64,000 bases of DNA, taken from assembly GCF_002205845.1 (NCBI RefSeq), contig NZ_NISI01000005.1, positions 496,001 to 560,000 of the forward strand. Direction: 5' to 3'. The notes below the pieces were generated by a model that was not told where the DNA came from, did no database searches, and worked only from the letters and a program-made list of their open reading frames with translations. Below, one piece after another: positions 9,564 to 20,082 of this stretch (positions within the stretch are counted from its first letter, which is position 1; each line of letters starts with the position of its first letter). Position numbers and translations under genes: made by a program. This stretch comes from Roseateles puraquae. GTDB lineage: Bacteria; Pseudomonadota; Gammaproteobacteria; Burkholderiales; Burkholderiaceae_C.

Positions 9564-10115
9564 ATGAACGCAACTTCGACCATCCTCGCATCGAACCTTC
9601 AGATCAATGTGCTGGTTGTCATCGATACGGACTACGTCAAGGACCACTATCCCAACCCCAGCAAGGACCCGGCCCGGCCGACCGGCATCGACCACAACAG
9701 CCAGTTCATGATCTGCACCGATCCGCGCGGCGGCATCGTGAATCAGGGCACTGCGGACCTGCAGTTCAGTGCACAGCCCGGCGACATCGTGTCTTTCACG
9801 GGCACCTCCGTTTACGCCAATTCGGACGACGCCGTGATCGTCTACGGCATCGAGTACTGGAAAGGCGACAACGTGTTCAACCAGTTCGTGCCGAACCTCG
9901 TGAGGCGCAACGCTGCCGTGCAGCCTGACCCCAACACGAAGAACGGCCTCCCGCCGCTGCAGGTGGTGCAGAACTTCAGCAGTTACGACTCCAAGGTGAA
10001 GCAGTCCGGGACGGAGAACTTCTACGTCTACTTCGCCCTCTATGTCCTGGAGGGCGGGGAGTCGCAGCAGCTGTATGGCTACTTCTACTGGGATCCGGCG
10101 ATCACGGTCAAGTGA
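9564..10115 (+). CDS. AidA/PixA inclusion-body family protein
   Basis: The 183-aa product resembles the AidA/PixA family. Seen in the sequence: INVLVVIDTDYVKDHYPNPS near the start, PTGIDHNSQFMICT, QPGDIVSFTGTSVYANSDDA and the C-terminal YVYFALYVLEGG...GYFYWDP. PixA forms methionine-rich cytoplasmic inclusion bodies in Xenorhabdus, and AidA homologues in Burkholderia and Ralstonia are quorum-regulated; their molecular function is not settled. A strong AAGGAGA site precedes the ATG. The gene sits at the end of a group with a Cys-rich protein and a STAND regulator. Unlike PixA, this protein has few methionines, so crystal formation is not implied. Confidence 0.85.
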   Translation: MNATSTILASNLQINVLVVIDTDYVKDHYPNPSKDPARPTGIDHNSQFMICTDPRGGIVNQGTADLQFSAQPGDIVSFTGTSVYANSDDAVIVYGIEYWKGDNVFNQFVPNLVRRNAAVQPDPNTKNGLPPLQVVQNFSSYDSKVKQSGTENFYVYFALYVLEGGESQQLYGYFYWDPAITVK

Positions 10116-10122
10116 CGTGCCA

Positions 10123-10159
10123 GGGCTGCGGGGCAGCCCATCCCGGCATGCCGGGCTGC
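10123..10159 (+). terminator. Overlapping hairpins after the AidA-like gene
   Basis: GGGCTGC at 10123-10129 can pair with GCAGCCC at 10133-10139 around a three-base loop. The same GCAGCCC can instead pair with a second GGGCTGC at 10153-10159, enclosing the palindrome CCCGGCATGCCGGG (10142-10155). No T-run follows, so termination would have to be Rho-assisted, or the structure protects the 3' end of the transcript. Confidence 0.4.
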
Positions 10160-10205
10160 GGTCGATGCCGCTACCCTGTCGCCTTGGCAGCACAGGAGGC
10201 GGCAC

Positions 10206-10472
10206 GTGGGCATCGTGGTGTATTGGCTCGAAGGCGAGGGCGAGGCCCAGGTGCCGGTGTGCGAGAGTTTTGGCAGCCAGGCCTTGAGCGAGGCGCTGGC
10301 CTGTGCCGAGGCACAGCGGCGCGCCGGGCATCGGCATGTGAGCATCTCCACCGAACCGGAAGACCACATCGGGCGGCCCGGCGTCGCGGCGGTGGAAGGC
10401 GGGCGCACGCCGGACGGCGAGGTCTACGAGTGGTCCAAGGCCGGCCGGGCCGGCAAGATGCGGCGCAGGTAG
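10206..10472 (+). CDS. Conserved hypothetical protein upstream of uvrD
   Basis: This 88-aa cytoplasmic protein starts at GTG 10206, six bases after a full AGGAGG ribosome site at 10194-10199, which is strong evidence that it is real. It is soluble and acidic in the middle (STEPEDHIGRPGVAAVEGG) with a basic tail. Short proteins of this layout (VYWLEG..., ALSEAL..., PGVAAVEGGRTPDG, VYEWSK) are, from memory, common in Burkholderiales; no function is known. It lies 19 bases before uvrD. Confidence 0.7.
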   Translation: MGIVVYWLEGEGEAQVPVCESFGSQALSEALACAEAQRRAGHRHVSISTEPEDHIGRPGVAAVEGGRTPDGEVYEWSKAGRAGKMRRR

Positions 10473-10491
10473 GCCTCCTTAAAATGCGCAG

Positions 10492-12879
<2,388 letters not shown>

Positions 12880-12893
12880 CGGCGCGGCTGCCG

Positions 12894-15869
12894 ATGGCCT
12901 TCCCCCTTTGCGCCAGGGTCCTGCGATGCCTGGTGCTGCTCTGGGTGGTTGCGGGCAGTCCGGCGCGGGCCGCGGGTCTGCCACCGGGGCTGTCGGAGTT
13001 CAAGCATGAAGCTTGGCCGCTGTCGCGCGGCGCGCCAAGCCGCATCAACGCGATCACGCAGACGCCGGATGGTTTCCTGTGGATCGGCAGCGTCGAGGGG
13101 TTGTTCCGCTTCGATGGCGTGAGCTTCGAGCCGGTGCGCATGCCGGGCTCGCAGGCGCAGCGGCTGGTGGTGTCGAGCCTGCACGTGGCGCGCTCCGGTG
13201 AACTCTGGGTGGGCCTGGCGCGCGGGCGCGGCGTGGCTGTGCTGCGCGGCGGCCAGCTGGTGGATGCCGGCATGCCGAATCCCTCGCGTGAGGTGAACGA
13301 CATCCGCGAAGACGCCGAAGGGGGCCTCTGGGTCGCGCGAGGCGGCCGCAGCGAGCAGGGCCTGGCGCGCTGGCACCGGGGGCAATGGCAGGAGTTCGGT
13401 ATCGACAGCGGCCTCCCCGCGCAGCCGGTCTGGGGCCTGCACATGGCGCGCGATGGCACGGTGTGGGCGGTGCTGTCACGCACGCTGGCCTTGCGCCGGC
13501 CGGGAGATTCGCGCTTCAGCACCACGGGGCCGGCCATCAGCGCCCTGGCCAGCCTCACGGAAGACGACCAGGGCCAGCTGTGGGTCTCCGACAGCCAGGG
13601 CACTCGCGCGCTGACGGCTACCGCCGGTCCGCTCACGTCCTTCCCACATCCGAACCCGGTCGGCGGCACCCGGCTGCTGTTCGATGCCCGTGGCGACTTG
13701 TGGACCACCACGCGCAATGGTGGCGTGTTGCGCATCCGTGCGCCGGGGCGCTCGCTGCCGGCCGGGCTGACGGGCGCGGCACGCATGGCCGCGCTCGACA
13801 CCACCGCCGGCCTGACCTCCGACCAGACGCGTGCGCTGTTCCAGGACCGCGAGGGCAACCTCTGGGTGGGCACCGAGCTGGGCCTGGACCAGCTGCGCCC
13901 TGCCGCCGTGGTGGTCGAGCCGGGGCTGCCGGCCAATTCGCCCACCAGCTACCGCCTGGCCGCGGCCCGCGACGGCACGGTCTACGTGGCCGATGCGCAA
14001 GCCCTGTACGCCATCCCACCGGGCCAGCCGCCGCAGCGGCTCATGCGCCTGGGCTCGCCCGCCGAGGCCCTGTGCGCCGCGGTCGATCGCGGCGTGTGGC
14101 TCTTCCTGGCGGACCGCGTGCTGAAGGTGGACGGCCCGGCCCCGCGCGCGCAGGCCAAGCCCGCAGGCACCACGGCCTATGGCTGTGCGCAGGATGCCGA
14201 CGGCCGCCTCTGGATGCCGGCACTGGCCCACGGGCTGCATGTGATGGCGCAAGGCCGCTGGGACCGTTGGCCCGAGCGCTCGCCGACGTTGCCGGCGAAT
14301 GCGGTCGTGGATGACCGTGGCCGCGCCGTGGTGCTGTTCCGGGCTGCGCCGCCCGTGGGCCCGCTGCCCTTTGTGGCGCTGGACGCACGCCAGTCGGCTG
14401 CTGGCGCAATTGAGGGCCTGTTGCCCACGGACCTGGGGGTGCTCGTCAGCGGCCATCTCGGCTTGACGGTGGCGGGAGCCGCCGCAGCCAGCCCGCTTGC
14501 GGCGACGCGCCACCCCTGGGCCGCCTCGCTGAACGGCATCGCGCAGACGCCCGACGGGGAGACCTGGGCGATCGGTGATGCCGGCGTGGTGCGGCTGCGC
14601 ACGGCCGACCTGGCCCGCGCCCTGCAGCAGCCGCAGGCGCCGCTGACGGCCCGGGTGTTCGATTTCCAGGATGGTCTCGACAGCTTCGTGCAGAAGGCGC
14701 CCGGCGCGCAGATGGCCGTCGGCGGCGATGGCCGCATCTGGTTCCTGACACGGCGTCACGTCATGCGCGTCGAGCCCGGCGGCCTCGTGCCCAACCGCCT
14801 GCCGCCGCCGGTGCAGGTGCGCGAACTGCAGGTGGGCGAGGACATCTTTCCGGCCGCGGCCGAAGTGAAGCTGCCGGCCGGCACGACGACCGTTCGCGTG
14901 GCCTTCACGGCGCTGAGCCTGACGGTGCCCGAGCGGGTGCGGTTCAGCCACCGGCTGGTCGGCGTGAGCGACGCCTGGAGTGAGCCGGGGGCGCAGCGCA
15001 GCGCGCTGCTGTCTGACCTCGGCCCCGGCACCTACCGCTTCGAGCTGCGCGCGAGCAACAACGACGGCCTCTGGGCTGAGCAGCCGGCGCAGGTGACGCT
15101 GGTCATCCCGGCCACCTTCACGCAGTCGCTGCCGTTCCGCGTGGGCGCCGCGGTGCTGCTGCTGGCCTTGCTCTATGGCTTCTATCTCATGCGATTGCGG
15201 CAGTACCTGGCGCGCGCCCGGGAGCGCAGCCAGGAGCGGCTTCGCGAGCGCGAGCGCATCGCCCGCGAGATGCACGACACGCTGCTGCAGAGCGTGCAGG
15301 GCCTGATCCTGCGATTCCAGTCGGTGGTCGACCGGGTGGCGCACGACCCGGGCACCCGCGAGGCGCTGCAGCAGGCGGTGGACCGCGCGGAATCGGTGCT
15401 GGTGGACGGGCGAGATCGCCTGCAGGGGCTGCGCCGGGTCGACACCGGCGACATGGAAGACGCGCTGCGGCGGGTGCTGGCCGAGCAGCCGTTCGCGCCG
15501 GATACCCGGCTCGATGTCAGCAGCCAGGGCACCCGCCGCGGCCTGCGGCCGACGGTGTTCGATGAAGTGCTGTGCATCGTCAGCGAGGCGCTCTTCAATG
15601 CCGCCCGCCACGCGCATGCGACGCAGGTGGAGGTGCGGCTGATCTACCGCCGGCGCTGGCTGGAGATCGTGGTTCAAGACGATGGCGTGGGCATGCCCGC
15701 TGCGCGGGCTGACGAGGCAGCGCGCCGCGGGCACTTCGGCATGGTGGGCATGGCCGAGCGTGCGCAGCGCATCGGGGCGCAGTTGCGCATCGACGGCCAC
15801 AGCGCGGCGGGCACCCGGGTGTCGCTGCGGCTGCGCAGCCGCATCGCCTACGCGCCCGACGCGGGCTGA
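12894..15869 (+). CDS. Propeller-type sensor histidine kinase (orphan)
   Basis: A 991-aa membrane kinase. Residues 1-27 form a signal peptide, so ATG 12894 is preferred to an upstream ATG inside uvrD. Residues about 30-640 carry repeats like GFLWIGSVEGLFRFDG and GNLWVGTELGLDQL, which are two-component-regulator propeller blades in the periplasm. A Y_Y_Y-like domain (FSHRLVGVSDAW) and one membrane helix near 749-766 follow. The cytoplasmic part has a HisKA_3 dimerisation domain with REMHDTLLQ, phospho-acceptor His794, and a HATPase domain with NAARHA and DDGVGMP. Such kinases normally pair with a LuxR-type regulator, but none adjoins it. The gene may share uvrD's transcript. Confidence 0.88.
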   Translation: MAFPLCARVLRCLVLLWVVAGSPARAAGLPPGLSEFKHEAWPLSRGAPSRINAITQTPDGFLWIGSVEGLFRFDGVSFEPVRMPGSQAQRLVVSSLHVARSGELWVGLARGRGVAVLRGGQLVDAGMPNPSREVNDIREDAEGGLWVARGGRSEQGLARWHRGQWQEFGIDSGLPAQPVWGLHMARDGTVWAVLSRTLALRRPGDSRFSTTGPAISALASLTEDDQGQLWVSDSQGTRALTATAGPLTSFPHPNPVGGTRLLFDARGDLWTTTRNGGVLRIRAPGRSLPAGLTGAARMAALDTTAGLTSDQTRALFQDREGNLWVGTELGLDQLRPAAVVVEPGLPANSPTSYRLAAARDGTVYVADAQALYAIPPGQPPQRLMRLGSPAEALCAAVDRGVWLFLADRVLKVDGPAPRAQAKPAGTTAYGCAQDADGRLWMPALAHGLHVMAQGRWDRWPERSPTLPANAVVDDRGRAVVLFRAAPPVGPLPFVALDARQSAAGAIEGLLPTDLGVLVSGHLGLTVAGAAAASPLAATRHPWAASLNGIAQTPDGETWAIGDAGVVRLRTADLARALQQPQAPLTARVFDFQDGLDSFVQKAPGAQMAVGGDGRIWFLTRRHVMRVEPGGLVPNRLPPPVQVRELQVGEDIFPAAAEVKLPAGTTTVRVAFTALSLTVPERVRFSHRLVGVSDAWSEPGAQRSALLSDLGPGTYRFELRASNNDGLWAEQPAQVTLVIPATFTQSLPFRVGAAVLLLALLYGFYLMRLRQYLARARERSQERLRERERIAREMHDTLLQSVQGLILRFQSVVDRVAHDPGTREALQQAVDRAESVLVDGRDRLQGLRRVDTGDMEDALRRVLAEQPFAPDTRLDVSSQGTRRGLRPTVFDEVLCIVSEALFNAARHAHATQVEVRLIYRRRWLEIVVQDDGVGMPAARADEAARRGHFGMVGMAERAQRIGAQLRIDGHSAAGTRVSLRLRSRIAYAPDAG

Positions 15870-15873
15870 GTGT

Positions 15874-16686
15874 TCAGCGGCCCACGATGACGATGTGGGC
15901 CTGGATGCGCGTGTCCACCGCGCCCACGCCGAAGCGTTCGCCGATGGCCTGCGCGGCCACGGCCGTCATCTCCGACAGCCGCCCTGGCGCGCGTGCCTCG
16001 ATCTCGTGGCGCAGCGGCGTGCCCTGGCAATAGCCCAGGGCCGGCCCGGCCGGCGAGTAGGCACAGGCGCGCAGCGGCAGCGTGACGATGTCCGCCTCGC
16101 GCAGGAAGCCGCCGGCCGCGAGGTCGGCCCGGATCTGGTCGATGTCGTGATAGCCGTGGGGCGTGCGGGCGAGAAAGCGGGGCGGGTCGTCCGGCAGGGC
16201 CAGCGCCAGGGCCTCGGTCACGGTGGCCGCAAGCTCGTTGCTGTCGATGTGGTCCCACACGTTGAACAGGAAGATGCCCCCGGGCACGAGCACGCGGCGG
16301 ATCTCCGCATAGGCCGCAGGCTTGTCCGCGAAGAACATCGCGCCGAACTGGCAGGCCACCAGCTCGAAGCTGGCGTCGTCGAAGGGCAGGGTCATCGCAT
16401 CGGCCAGGCGCCAGGGCACGGGGCGCGCGGTGGGCAGTTGCTGTGCGATGTCCAGCATGGCCGGGTTGACGTCGCTGGCCACCAGGTGGCTGGCGGGCGG
16501 CAGCGCTGCCGCCAGGTGCCGCGTCAGCACGCCCGTGCCGGCGGCGATCTCCAGCACCCGGGCCGGAGCCAGCGCAGCCGCACGCGCCGACAGATCGGCC
16601 GCGTAGGGCTCGAAGATCAAGGGCACCATGTGGCGCTCGTAGACCTGGGCGATGGTGCCGGTGAATGTAGGTTCGGGGCTCGCCAT
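15874..16686 (-). CDS. Class I SAM-dependent methyltransferase
   Basis: The 270-aa product has the Methyltransf_11/25 core: motif I VLEIAAGTGVLTRHLA binds the methyl donor, SDVNPAMLDIA is the acidic loop, LPFDDASFELVACQFG is motif II, and EIRRVLVPGGIFLFNVWD is the post-core region. The substrate is unknown; UbiE-like small-molecule methylation is plausible. ATG 16686 is chosen because the family begins near the SPEPTF region; a longer frame reaches 16743 but would overlap the divergent thioesterase start region. It converges on the kinase gene with only four bases between stops. Confidence 0.8.
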   Translation of the reverse strand: MASPEPTFTGTIAQVYERHMVPLIFEPYAADLSARAAALAPARVLEIAAGTGVLTRHLAAALPPASHLVASDVNPAMLDIAQQLPTARPVPWRLADAMTLPFDDASFELVACQFGAMFFADKPAAYAEIRRVLVPGGIFLFNVWDHIDSNELAATVTEALALALPDDPPRFLARTPHGYHDIDQIRADLAAGGFLREADIVTLPLRACAYSPAGPALGYCQGTPLRHEIEARAPGRLSEMTAVAAQAIGERFGVGAVDTRIQAHIVIVGR

Positions 16687-16749
16687 CGCCCGATTCTGAG
16701 GCGGTGCTAGGCTCGCCGGCGGCTTCCTCGCAAATTCTTGCAATTGACC

Positions 16750-17169
16750 ATGACCTCACCCCGCCCCTCCCAGGCCGAGCTTGCGGCCTTCCTGCAGGCC
16801 GAGTTTCCGCAGACGCGCTGCACCCTCGAAGCCCTGGATGACGACGGCAGCGTGGTGGTGGCGCATCCGGTCGGGCTTGCCGAGCTGAGGCCCGGTGGCA
16901 CGGTGTCGGGTCCGGTCATGATGACCCTGGCTGATGTGGCGCTGTACGTGGCCATCCTGGCGCAGATCGGCATCGTCCCCTTGGCCGTCACGACGAACCT
17001 GTCGATCAATTTCCTGCGCAAGCCGCGGGCTGACCGCCGGCTGGTGGCGCGCTGCCGCCTGCTCAAGCTGGGGCGCACGCTCGCGGTGGGCGAGGTCTAC
17101 GTCTTCTCGGAGGGGGAAGACGAGCCGGTGGCGCATGCCACCGGCACCTACGCGATTCCGCGGGCCTGA
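16750..17169 (+). CDS. PaaI-type hotdog thioesterase
   Basis: The 139-aa protein has the hotdog-fold thioesterase pattern: PGGTVSGPVMMTLADVALYV supplies the helix with the catalytic Asp region, and NLSINFLRKPRADRRLVARC follows on the central strand. Such enzymes hydrolyse acyl- or aryl-CoA thioesters. The ATG at 16750 is used; a TTG at 16738 is possible but has no ribosome site. It is divergent from the methyltransferase and convergent with the PhoX-like gene. Confidence 0.82.
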   Translation: MTSPRPSQAELAAFLQAEFPQTRCTLEALDDDGSVVVAHPVGLAELRPGGTVSGPVMMTLADVALYVAILAQIGIVPLAVTTNLSINFLRKPRADRRLVARCRLLKLGRTLAVGEVYVFSEGEDEPVAHATGTYAIPRA

Positions 17170-17179
17170 TCAGGCCCGC
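17160..17179. terminator. Perfect 20-base palindrome at a convergent gene junction
   Basis: GCGGGCCTGA followed directly by its reverse complement spans the stop codon of the thioesterase gene and lies 13 bases from the end of the PhoX-like gene. Its position between converging genes suggests a bidirectional stop signal, but there is no T-run on either strand. Confidence 0.4.
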
Positions 17180-17192
17180 AGGCCTGGCGAAC

Positions 17193-19166
17193 TCAGACCG
17201 GCTTCTTGGTCAGGTTCACGCTGGTGATGGCACCGGTCAGGTAGCCGACCTGCGCACCGAAGCGGTCCTTGTAGTTGGCGCGCACCAGCGGGTCCAGCGT
17301 CGACTTGACCGTGTTGTGCAGCGGAGAAATCCAGTCACCCGGATGCTGGAAGTTGGCCGTGATGTAGGTCCAGCCGTTCAGGTCGTCCACCACGCCCAGG
17401 CCGGTGGCCTCGGCGCCAGAGGGCATGGAGGCCACGCGGCTCAGCACCTTGGTGTCGACGTTGTAGGCCCACAGGAAGTTGTTGACGTGATAGCTGCTGT
17501 CCTCGCCGATGAAGAGCGTGCGCAGCTTCTCCGAGAACTTGAGGTTGTCCGGCGCACCGATCTTGTCGGGATTGGCGAGGTTGCCCAGGGCGTCGGCGGT
17601 GGCCAGGTCTTCACCGATCAGCAGGGTCTTGGTGACCGAGGGCACCCAGTCGCTGTTGATGGCGGTGCCGGCCGAGTCCTTCTGGCCGGCGCTCAGGGTG
17701 TGGGCCAGCACGCCGCCGGCGTTCAGGGCCTTGTCGATGCCGATGTTGTAGTCAGCGTTGTAGGCGGCATTGCCCTTGACCATGGAGCTCTGCATGTTCT
17801 GCAGGGCCGAGTAGGCGACCTTGTCCTTGATGTTGACGGTCGTGCCTTCCATCTTGGTGAAGGCCATGGAGCCACCCTTGAGCGCGGCGTAGCGGTGGGT
17901 CTCCAGGAAGGCGGCGGCCTTGTCCATGCCGGCCTTCACGCGCACCCACTGGGTCTTGCCGCTCAGCCAGATCTTGGTGAAGCTCGCATCCGCCGGGTCG
18001 GTGGTGGACACGTCCATGATGTCGGTGGGCTTGAGCGTGTCCGCCAGCGCCTTGATCTCGGCGCTGGTGGCCGAGCCGAGCTTGATCCAGGTGATGGGCG
18101 CGCCCGCGGCGGCCGGGTCCAGCGAGAAGCCCGCGCCGAACTTGGCGACGTACAGGGTGCCGGCGGAGAGGTCCTTCTCCTTGTCGGCCACGAACATGAA
18201 GAAGCCGCCGTTGGTGGCGTCGTCGCCCATGATGGCGGTGCGGTTGTCGGGCATGACCTGGATCAGCTCATGCGAGATGCGGCCCAGGCAGTAGTGCTTC
18301 TTGATGGTGCCCGTGCCGTCCGGGTTGACCGTCACTTCGGGCAGGTGGCCGTAGTGGTAGACGTTGGCCTTGGTCTCGTCGCCGAACAGGTTCTTGCTGT
18401 AGGCCTTGAACATCGTGTTGGATGCGATGGTGAAGGCATCCGGCTCGTACTCTTCGCTGGAGAGGTGCGTGCCCCAGGGCGAGAGGCTGGCGCCACAGGT
18501 GATCCACAGGCCCATGGCGGGCGAGGTGTCGACGTTGTGGTACTTGACCAGGGTGAGCTTGCCGGTGGTGGGGTCTTGGTCAAGCGTCAGGACGGCGATG
18601 GGGGAGGGCAGCTTGCCGTACATGTCGGTCTTGCCGTCCTGGGCCCAGGTCGTGTACTCGAACTGCACGACCGCGAAGACGGCCTTGCCCTTGATGCCGC
18701 TGACGGTCGGGTTGTCGAGCTTGAGCAGCGAGGTGCCGTCCGGCGAGTCGCTGAAGAACTGGCGCTCCTTGCCGGCCACCGTCGTGTCGATGATGGGCTT
18801 GCCGGCGAAGTCGACGTAGCCGCCGGCCAGGATGGTGCCGCCCTTGCCGTCCGGCACCAGGTCGCCGGTCGTGAAGAAGGGCGCGTAGGACAGCGAGAAG
18901 CCCTGCGTGCTGTCGTCGCTGAACTTGACCATCAGCGTCGAATTGACGAGGGTCTTGGCCATGTCAGCCGGGGTCGTCAGGCTCGGGGCGGCCATGGACA
19001 CGAAGCTGGCCGACGCAAACGTCGCGGTGGGCGTGCTGTTGTCATCGCTGCCACCGCCGCAACCGGTCAGCAGGCTGCCGACGGCAGCGCCGCTCAGGGG
19101 CAGCATCAGGGGCGTGCCCAGGTACTTCAGGGCTTGGCGACGATCGAGGGAAAGGCTTTGGGACAT
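17193..19166 (-). CDS. PhoX-family (DUF839) exported phosphatase-like protein
   Basis: A 657-aa protein related to PhoX alkaline phosphatases, which are calcium/iron-dependent periplasmic enzymes. The N-terminus LDRRQALKYLG is a good twin-arginine motif, and the hydrophobic stretch ends in LLTGC (Cys36), so it may be a Tat-exported lipoprotein. DUF839-like features include CGASLSPWGTHLSSEEYEP, YHYGHLPEVTV, GRISHELIQVMPDNRTAIMGDD and NPDKIGAPDNLKFSEKLRTL near the C-terminus. Phosphatase activity is inferred from family only. It is transcribed separately from the thrB unit, which ends in a likely terminator 67 bases upstream. Confidence 0.82.
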   Translation of the reverse strand: MSQSLSLDRRQALKYLGTPLMLPLSGAAVGSLLTGCGGGSDDNSTPTATFASASFVSMAAPSLTTPADMAKTLVNSTLMVKFSDDSTQGFSLSYAPFFTTGDLVPDGKGGTILAGGYVDFAGKPIIDTTVAGKERQFFSDSPDGTSLLKLDNPTVSGIKGKAVFAVVQFEYTTWAQDGKTDMYGKLPSPIAVLTLDQDPTTGKLTLVKYHNVDTSPAMGLWITCGASLSPWGTHLSSEEYEPDAFTIASNTMFKAYSKNLFGDETKANVYHYGHLPEVTVNPDGTGTIKKHYCLGRISHELIQVMPDNRTAIMGDDATNGGFFMFVADKEKDLSAGTLYVAKFGAGFSLDPAAAGAPITWIKLGSATSAEIKALADTLKPTDIMDVSTTDPADASFTKIWLSGKTQWVRVKAGMDKAAAFLETHRYAALKGGSMAFTKMEGTTVNIKDKVAYSALQNMQSSMVKGNAAYNADYNIGIDKALNAGGVLAHTLSAGQKDSAGTAINSDWVPSVTKTLLIGEDLATADALGNLANPDKIGAPDNLKFSEKLRTLFIGEDSSYHVNNFLWAYNVDTKVLSRVASMPSGAEATGLGVVDDLNGWTYITANFQHPGDWISPLHNTVKSTLDPLVRANYKDRFGAQVGYLTGAITSVNLTKKPV

Positions 19167-19232
19167 GGCTGCAGCTGGATGGCTAACGGTGAAAACCGCG
19201 GCAATCTAGGCAAACTGCATGTCGCCTTCATG

Positions 19233-19251
19233 AAAAACCCGTGGACCGGGT
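19233..19251 (-). terminator. Likely intrinsic terminator of the thrB operon
   Basis: On the minus strand ACCCG, a five-base loop and CGGGT are followed by TTTTT. The stem is short, but the site begins 10 bases after the stop codon of the membrane protein gene, as expected for a transcript end. Confidence 0.55.
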
Positions 19252-19260
19252 CGTGTCGGC

Positions 19261-20082
19261 TCAGGCCTGGCCGTCGAGCAGGTTCTGCGGCGCGCCGAAC
19301 ATGAAGCAGTCGACGAAGCTGAAGTAAAGCGAAGCGTAGAACACGGTGGACAGCATCAGGCCCGTGGCCATCAGCACCACCGGCGCCACCGTGGGCAGGC
19401 CCACCAGCGTGAAGACCAGCGTGACCGCGCTGCCGATGCCCATCACCAGGCCCGTCCACAGCAGCATGTTCACCGCGAACGCCGCCTTGTTGCGCCACAG
19501 GGCCAGCGTGCTGGAGAACAAGGCCTGGGCCACGCCCTGGCCGCCCCAGTGCACCAGCGCCGGCGCGTGCCAGTAAGGCACGGACAGCAGGCTGATCAAG
19601 CCCAGCCGCGTGGCCAGGCCCCAGAACAGGCGCGGGTCCGTCGCGGCGTTCGCGATGGTGTCGTTGTCCGCGTTTTCGGCGATGAGGCGCTGCAGGTCGC
19701 GGGTGCTGCCGCCATCGGCCCAGTCGGCCAACAGCCCGATGACGAGCATGGCGCCGGCGTAGCCGAAGCACAGGATCAGCTGGTTGCGGCGACGCTCGGG
19801 CGTGAGCTTCAGCGGCGCGGCGAAGACCGCTGCGGTCGGCGTCTTCTTCTGCAGCACCAGGTGCGTGGCCAGCATGAAGCCCAGCGACAGCAAGGGCAGC
19901 GAGGCCATGGTGAGCAGCAGGCCAAGGCCCGGGATCAGCATCGCCACGAAGCCCGCGAACAGGAACAGGCCGAACAGCCCCGCCAGCGCCAGCGGCTGGC
20001 GCTGGAAGACCTTGAAGCCGTGGCGAATCCAGAGCCGCCCGTTGCGCGGCGGCACCTGCTGCAGATGAAGTTGCATCGTCAT
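19261..20082 (-). CDS. BPSS1780-family membrane protein
   Basis: A 273-aa integral membrane protein with about six hydrophobic helices (LALAGLFGLFLFAGFVAML, IPGLGLLLTMASLPLLSLGF, GYAGAMLVIGLLADWA, NMLLWTGLVMGIGSAVTLVF and others). The N-terminal VPPRNGRLWIRHGFKVFQRQPL segment is typical of the BPSS1780 family in Burkholderiales, which has no known function. Its ATG lies within the ATGA that also holds the thrB stop, so it is translationally coupled to homoserine kinase. A second ATG two codons in is possible. Confidence 0.8.
   Translation of the reverse strand: MTMQLHLQQVPPRNGRLWIRHGFKVFQRQPLALAGLFGLFLFAGFVAMLIPGLGLLLTMASLPLLSLGFMLATHLVLQKKTPTAAVFAAPLKLTPERRRNQLILCFGYAGAMLVIGLLADWADGGSTRDLQRLIAENADNDTIANAATDPRLFWGLATRLGLISLLSVPYWHAPALVHWGGQGVAQALFSSTLALWRNKAAFAVNMLLWTGLVMGIGSAVTLVFTLVGLPTVAPVVLMATGLMLSTVFYASLYFSFVDCFMFGAPQNLLDGQA

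Noticed and set aside
13476-15800. 774-codon open frame antisense to the propeller kinase
   Set aside because: Composition is that of a shadow frame; the kinase domains on the plus strand are intact.
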